A DNA stretch of 64,000 bases, from positions 310,001 through 374,000 of the forward strand of contig NZ_CP015423.1 in assembly GCF_001719045.1 (NCBI RefSeq), given 5' to 3'. Positions within the stretch are counted from its first letter, which is position 1. The number at the start of each line of letters is the position of its first letter. Both the position numbers and the translations under genes were made by a program. Under the pieces are notes generated by a model that did not search any database, was not told where the DNA came from, and was given only the letters and a program-made list of their open reading frames with translations. This document shows, piece after piece, positions 60,977 through 64,000 of the stretch. Source of the stretch: Paenibacillus polymyxa. GTDB lineage: Bacteria > Bacillota > Bacilli > Paenibacillales > Paenibacillaceae.

Positions 60977-62476
60977 TTATTTTACGTCGAGATACTCTGT
61001 GATTCCATCTGCAATCCCTTGAGCTACCCGATTTTGGAAATCTTCATCAAACAGTGTGGCTTCCTCTTTTGCATTACTCAGATATCCTACTTCAAGCAAT
61101 ACGGCTGGCATAGTCGTTTCCCGAATTACATGGAAATTGCCATAACGAATGCCTCGGTCTGTCAGACCCGTCGCAGGAGCAAAGTACTTATGCATAACGT
61201 TAGCGAACGCTTTGCTTGCACTACGCTGGTAATACGTCTCTGTACCGTTGGAAGCCGAGCTACCGCTGCTATTAGCATGAATGGACACGAACACGTTAGC
61301 ATTAAGGTTTTCAGCTACTTTTACGCGCTGTTTAAGCTCCAAGAATGTATCATCACTGCGTGTCAGCACAACCTCAAGATTGGGGTTCTGCTTTAATATG
61401 CTTTCTACTTTCAGAGCCATAGCCAGGTTGAAGGTCTTTTCATAATTTTTTCTCGAAACACCAACTGCACCTGAATCTTTTGCTCCATGACCAGCATCAA
61501 TAACAACGACCTTTTTACCATTGCTGTTAGTTGGTGATGTCTGCGTGTCATCCGGCTGTGAGCCATCTGGTAACGTTGCGTCTGGCGTGGTATTCACTGA
61601 ATCCTTGGAAGCCAAATCGACGATAACACGATTCGATCCATCATTATATGCGGTATAATTCATGGCATGTTTTAAATCAATAACAACGCGCACCGTTGAA
61701 GGTTCCTTTTGAAACAAAGCATACCGGATACCGGACACATCCGCTTCATTCTCAATGTCCAACGAACCATTTAAGTTGCTATCCAGCTTTTGCTGGTCTC
61801 CAAAATTGTCAGCAAACGCAGTCGCCGGCAAGTCCAACACTACCCGATCAGGGCCTGTCATCGTAAACGCTTTCGGCTTGACGGCACTGGCTGTTGTGAT
61901 GGTTAAACGGTTTTGGCTGAAACTGACTCCCTGCACCTGTGTAACACCTGAGTTCGCATTATTCGTTGGCGCAGTAACACTTCCAGTACCTGTACTGTTA
62001 TTTCCAGACTTGGGAGGTGTAAATTCCCCGTTTCCAGACCCGCTACTGCGGGTATATAATTTTACGGACTTGGAGCTGCTGTCCCATTTTACGTCCAGTC
62101 CCATTTGCTCGCCGATAAAACGAAGCGGTACAAGGGCATAATTGGAACGCAGCAGAGGCGAAGCATCCAGACTAAGGTCGCTTCCATTGACAGTCGCCGT
62201 CTTACTTCCGATTATCATTCGGATCGAGGTACTGTCTTTCTCAATCGTTATGGTTCGCGCCTGCTGCTTCCATGTCACGTCATATCCCAAATTTTCAGAA
62301 ATTACGCGTAGCGGGACCATTGTACTTCCGCCAATTACTTGTGCCTTAGCACCACTAGGGACACTTAACTGTTGATCGTCGAGATAGATTTGTGTTCCAC
62401 TCGAAGCCGCATGTCCATAACCCGGAACCGCCCACATGAAGACAAATAATAACAATAAAAAACCAAATTTCTTCAT
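60977..62476 (-). CDS. N-acetylmuramoyl-L-alanine amidase (Amidase_3) with Cu-amine-oxidase-N and AMIN domains
   Basis: Secreted zinc amidase cutting the lactyl-peptide bond of peptidoglycan. A signal peptide (cleavage near GHAASS) precedes a Cu-amine-oxidase N-like repeat domain (about 28-135; VPLRVISENLGYDV and VPLRFIGEQMGLDV), a Thr/Asn/Gly linker, an AMIN domain (about 185-285) and Amidase_3 (about 320-497) with VVIDAGHGAKDSG, YEKTFNLA, VSIHANS and LLEVGYLSN, the zinc and catalytic residues. AAGGG lies 7 bases before the ATG. It has a paralogue just upstream and a GerMN lipoprotein downstream. Confidence 0.94.
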   Translation of the reverse strand: MKKFGFLLLLFVFMWAVPGYGHAASSGTQIYLDDQQLSVPSGAKAQVIGGSTMVPLRVISENLGYDVTWKQQARTITIEKDSTSIRMIIGSKTATVNGSDLSLDASPLLRSNYALVPLRFIGEQMGLDVKWDSSSKSVKLYTRSSGSGNGEFTPPKSGNNSTGTGSVTAPTNNANSGVTQVQGVSFSQNRLTITTASAVKPKAFTMTGPDRVVLDLPATAFADNFGDQQKLDSNLNGSLDIENEADVSGIRYALFQKEPSTVRVVIDLKHAMNYTAYNDGSNRVIVDLASKDSVNTTPDATLPDGSQPDDTQTSPTNSNGKKVVVIDAGHGAKDSGAVGVSRKNYEKTFNLAMALKVESILKQNPNLEVVLTRSDDTFLELKQRVKVAENLNANVFVSIHANSSGSSASNGTETYYQRSASKAFANVMHKYFAPATGLTDRGIRYGNFHVIRETTMPAVLLEVGYLSNAKEEATLFDEDFQNRVAQGIADGITEYLDVK

Positions 62477-62653
62477 TCGTCACCCTTCCATTCATAATTT
62501 TTTTGCCACATGCTCCGGTGCGGCGACCTGATATACGCGCTTATGTAATATCAGACAACCTTTTAGACGTTATCTCACACCAAAAGTTGCGAATATATTC
62601 CATCATAACAGAAATATACGTGCCAAAGAACTATTTTTGTCGAATTTTGACTA

Positions 62654-62681
62654 AAAATATAGATCATTCGTTTTCCGTCAA
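62654..62681 (-). promoter_or_regulatory. Possible promoter of the amidase-GerMN operon
   Basis: On the minus strand TTGACG, a 16-base spacer and TATTTT, after the upstream terminator and about 180 bases before the amidase ATG. A second candidate -10, TATGAT, lies near 62603. Confidence 0.3.
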
Positions 62682-62703
62682 AAGTCACAGCTAAAAAAAC
62701 TAA

Positions 62704-62757
62704 AAAAGCTACTTTTCACCCCCATGAATTTTCATTAAAAGGTGGAAAGTAGCTTTT
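62704..62757 (-). terminator. Terminator of the truncated amidase gene
   Basis: AAAGCTACTTT-CACC pairs with GGTG-AAAGTAGCTTT, followed by six T and a second T-run on the minus strand. Confidence 0.92.
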
Positions 62758-62770
62758 ATTGCTAACATCC

Positions 62771-64000
62771 TTAGTTAAGTGATTCAGTTGCTCCTGTGCC
62801 CGTTCCAAGATACTCCTTCAACCCATCGACAATACCTTCGGCAATCTTCTCCTGTGTTTCTTCTGAAAACATGGCTGCTTCATTGGACAGATTACTAAGG
62901 TAGCCACATTCCAGCAATACAGCAGGCATTTGTGATTTTCTCGTCACTGCATGGTTTGCCACCCTGATGCCATTATCCTTAAATCCGGTAGCCGCTACAA
63001 GATATTTATGCATCGTCTTTGCCAGTGCCAAACTGTCCTGACGTGCATAATAGGTTTCAGAGCCATTGGTTTTTCCTTTATCTGAAGCTTGCATACTATT
63101 ACCATGAATAGATACAAACACGCTTGCCTGCTGACTATTAGCGAGTTGTGGTCGTTCATCCAACGTGGGATACGTATCTCCATTGCGAGTCAATACGATT
63201 TGAATGTCAGGATCATTTTGCAGAAGCTGCTCGACTTTTAACGCTACCGCCAATGTAAATTCCTTTTCATGTCGCCCAGTCACACTACCTGCTCCAGGGT
63301 CTTTGCCACCATGTCCGGGATCAATGACGACGATTCGCCGTCCTTCGACATTCGTTGGTGTTACCGCTACTGGATTCACACTATGCTCACGCAATTGAAG
63401 GGTGATATCGCCTAGGCCATTGGTTGATAGATCGTAATCACGTGCTTGATTTAAAGCAATGACAATGCGTACGCCCCCATTCGGTCCATCTGTCGGAGCA
63501 AATCTAATTTCCTGCACATCCTCACTGTTACTATTCGTCAGCGCCCGCGTACCATCCTTACGAATCGGGAAGGGCTGAAGAAAATCAGTCGCCAGTGAAG
63601 CTTCCGGTAAATCTACAACAATAAGGTCAGCCTCCGTCATTTGGGATACTTTAGGGGTAACATCTTTGTTCAAAGAAATCTTTAACGTTTCACCCTCAAA
63701 AGTAATATTTTGTACAAGCAACGCATTCGCTGCGGTCTGTTCTGTATTCTGCTGCTTGGATGGTGAAGATGTAGCTTCAGTATGCTTGTCTGCTTCAACT
63801 GGGGTTATTGTCGTCGCTGTTGCTGAAGACGTTTTATTGGTGCTAGTTGTACTCTGTGTTGACGTTTGCGACGATGGTTGGGATTGAGACTGTTTATTCG
63901 CTTGTTGAGTTGCAGCCTTTTGACTGAGATTTACGGATTTACTTTTATTATTCCAATCTACTTTCAGCCCCATTTGCTCCCCAACAAAACGCAATGGAAC
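62771..64000 (-). CDS. N-acetylmuramoyl-L-alanine amidase paralogue (5' end outside window)
   Basis: Partial gene: the frame is open to the window edge (VPMRFVGEQMGLKV lies at the edge) and the signal peptide and first Cu-amine-oxidase-N repeat are missing. What remains is a Gln/Ser/Thr linker, an AMIN domain and Amidase_3 with VVIDPGHGGKDPG, RHEKEFTLA, VSIHGNS and LLECGYLSN. The third motif has Gly where most relatives, including the neighbour, have Ala (IHAN). It is a tandem duplicate of the gene at 60977-62476, with its own terminator between them. Confidence 0.92.
   Translation of the reverse strand, partial: VPLRFVGEQMGLKVDWNNKSKSVNLSQKAATQQANKQSQSQPSSQTSTQSTTSTNKTSSATATTITPVEADKHTEATSSPSKQQNTEQTAANALLVQNITFEGETLKISLNKDVTPKVSQMTEADLIVVDLPEASLATDFLQPFPIRKDGTRALTNSNSEDVQEIRFAPTDGPNGGVRIVIALNQARDYDLSTNGLGDITLQLREHSVNPVAVTPTNVEGRRIVVIDPGHGGKDPGAGSVTGRHEKEFTLAVALKVEQLLQNDPDIQIVLTRNGDTYPTLDERPQLANSQQASVFVSIHGNSMQASDKGKTNGSETYYARQDSLALAKTMHKYLVAATGFKDNGIRVANHAVTRKSQMPAVLLECGYLSNLSNEAAMFSEETQEKIAEGIVDGLKEYLGTGTGATESLN

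Noticed and set aside
1..64000. tRNA/rRNA genes, CRISPR arrays, insertion sequences, prophage genes
   Set aside because: Looked for by eye on both strands; no repeat-spacer pattern, transposase motif, rRNA core sequence or tRNA cloverleaf was recognised. A computed tRNA and repeat scan would settle this.

Overview
The window is a stretch of a sporulating, low-to-mid GC Firmicute chromosome, most likely a Paenibacillus of the P. polymyxa type. The evidence is the order cotE – amidoligase – mutS – mutL – methyltransferase – miaA – hfq, the spore coat and GerMN proteins, a two-module bacterial dynamin, parE-parC, a YtiB-type carbonic anhydrase, YxcD and Paenibacillus-style Cu-amine-oxidase-N/AMIN amidases. 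No rRNA, tRNA, insertion sequence, prophage or CRISPR array was seen. Most genes are on the minus strand.

Layout. 0.1-3.5 kb: DUF402 protein and a class A penicillin-binding protein. 3.7-12.9 kb: RNA/DNA maintenance block (hfq, miaA, RsmJ-like methyltransferase, mutL, mutS), then a putative amidoligase and the spore-coat morphogen cotE. 13-20.8 kb: LysR regulator divergent from a YjeH-like amino-acid exporter, an aromatic-acid-exporter-type membrane protein, a three-gene SsuABC-like ABC importer and an M32 carboxypeptidase. 20.9-23.3 kb: beta-carbonic anhydrase (sharing a face-to-face promoter with the carboxypeptidase), PadR regulator, Gly-rich membrane protein and YxcD. 23.4-28.9 kb: a complete STM4011-STM4015-type cluster (two radical SAM enzymes, an alkaline-phosphatase-superfamily hydrolase, an ATP-grasp-like protein, a leucine-rich-repeat-like protein). 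This is the least understood and most interesting system in the window. 29-32.8 kb: multidrug efflux operon (EmrA-like, EmrB-like, extra HlyD/MacA-like lipoprotein). 33.1-34.5 kb: Fur-controlled flavodoxin with an unknown protein. 34.9-36.6 kb: rRNA methyltransferase-like and RluA-type pseudouridine synthase genes behind an operator-rich leader. 36.7-39.4 kb: MarR/DHA2 efflux pair and a second MarR. 39.7-44.1 kb: parC and parE. 44.2-47.2 kb: SGNH hydrolase with an ABC-2 exporter. 47.4-50.9 kb: AIM24 protein, CAP-domain protein, GNAT acetyltransferase, purT. 51-54.7 kb: heterodimeric BmrCD-like ABC exporter. 54.9-58.6 kb: dynamin-like protein. 59-60.1 kb: small unknown protein and nth. 60.3-64 kb: GerMN lipoprotein and two tandem cell-wall amidases, the last cut by the window edge.

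The first 116 bases hold no gene I can support. Gaps above about 300 bases are 32790-33144 (AT-rich promoter region with repeats), 34437-34935 (Fur promoter plus large inverted repeat) and 58719-59062 (several hairpins ending in a terminator, candidate untranslated RNA). Gene starts were moved from the longest reading frame where a ribosome-binding site clearly favoured a later start; the evidence fields say where. Functional names rest on motif recognition by eye, without database searches.
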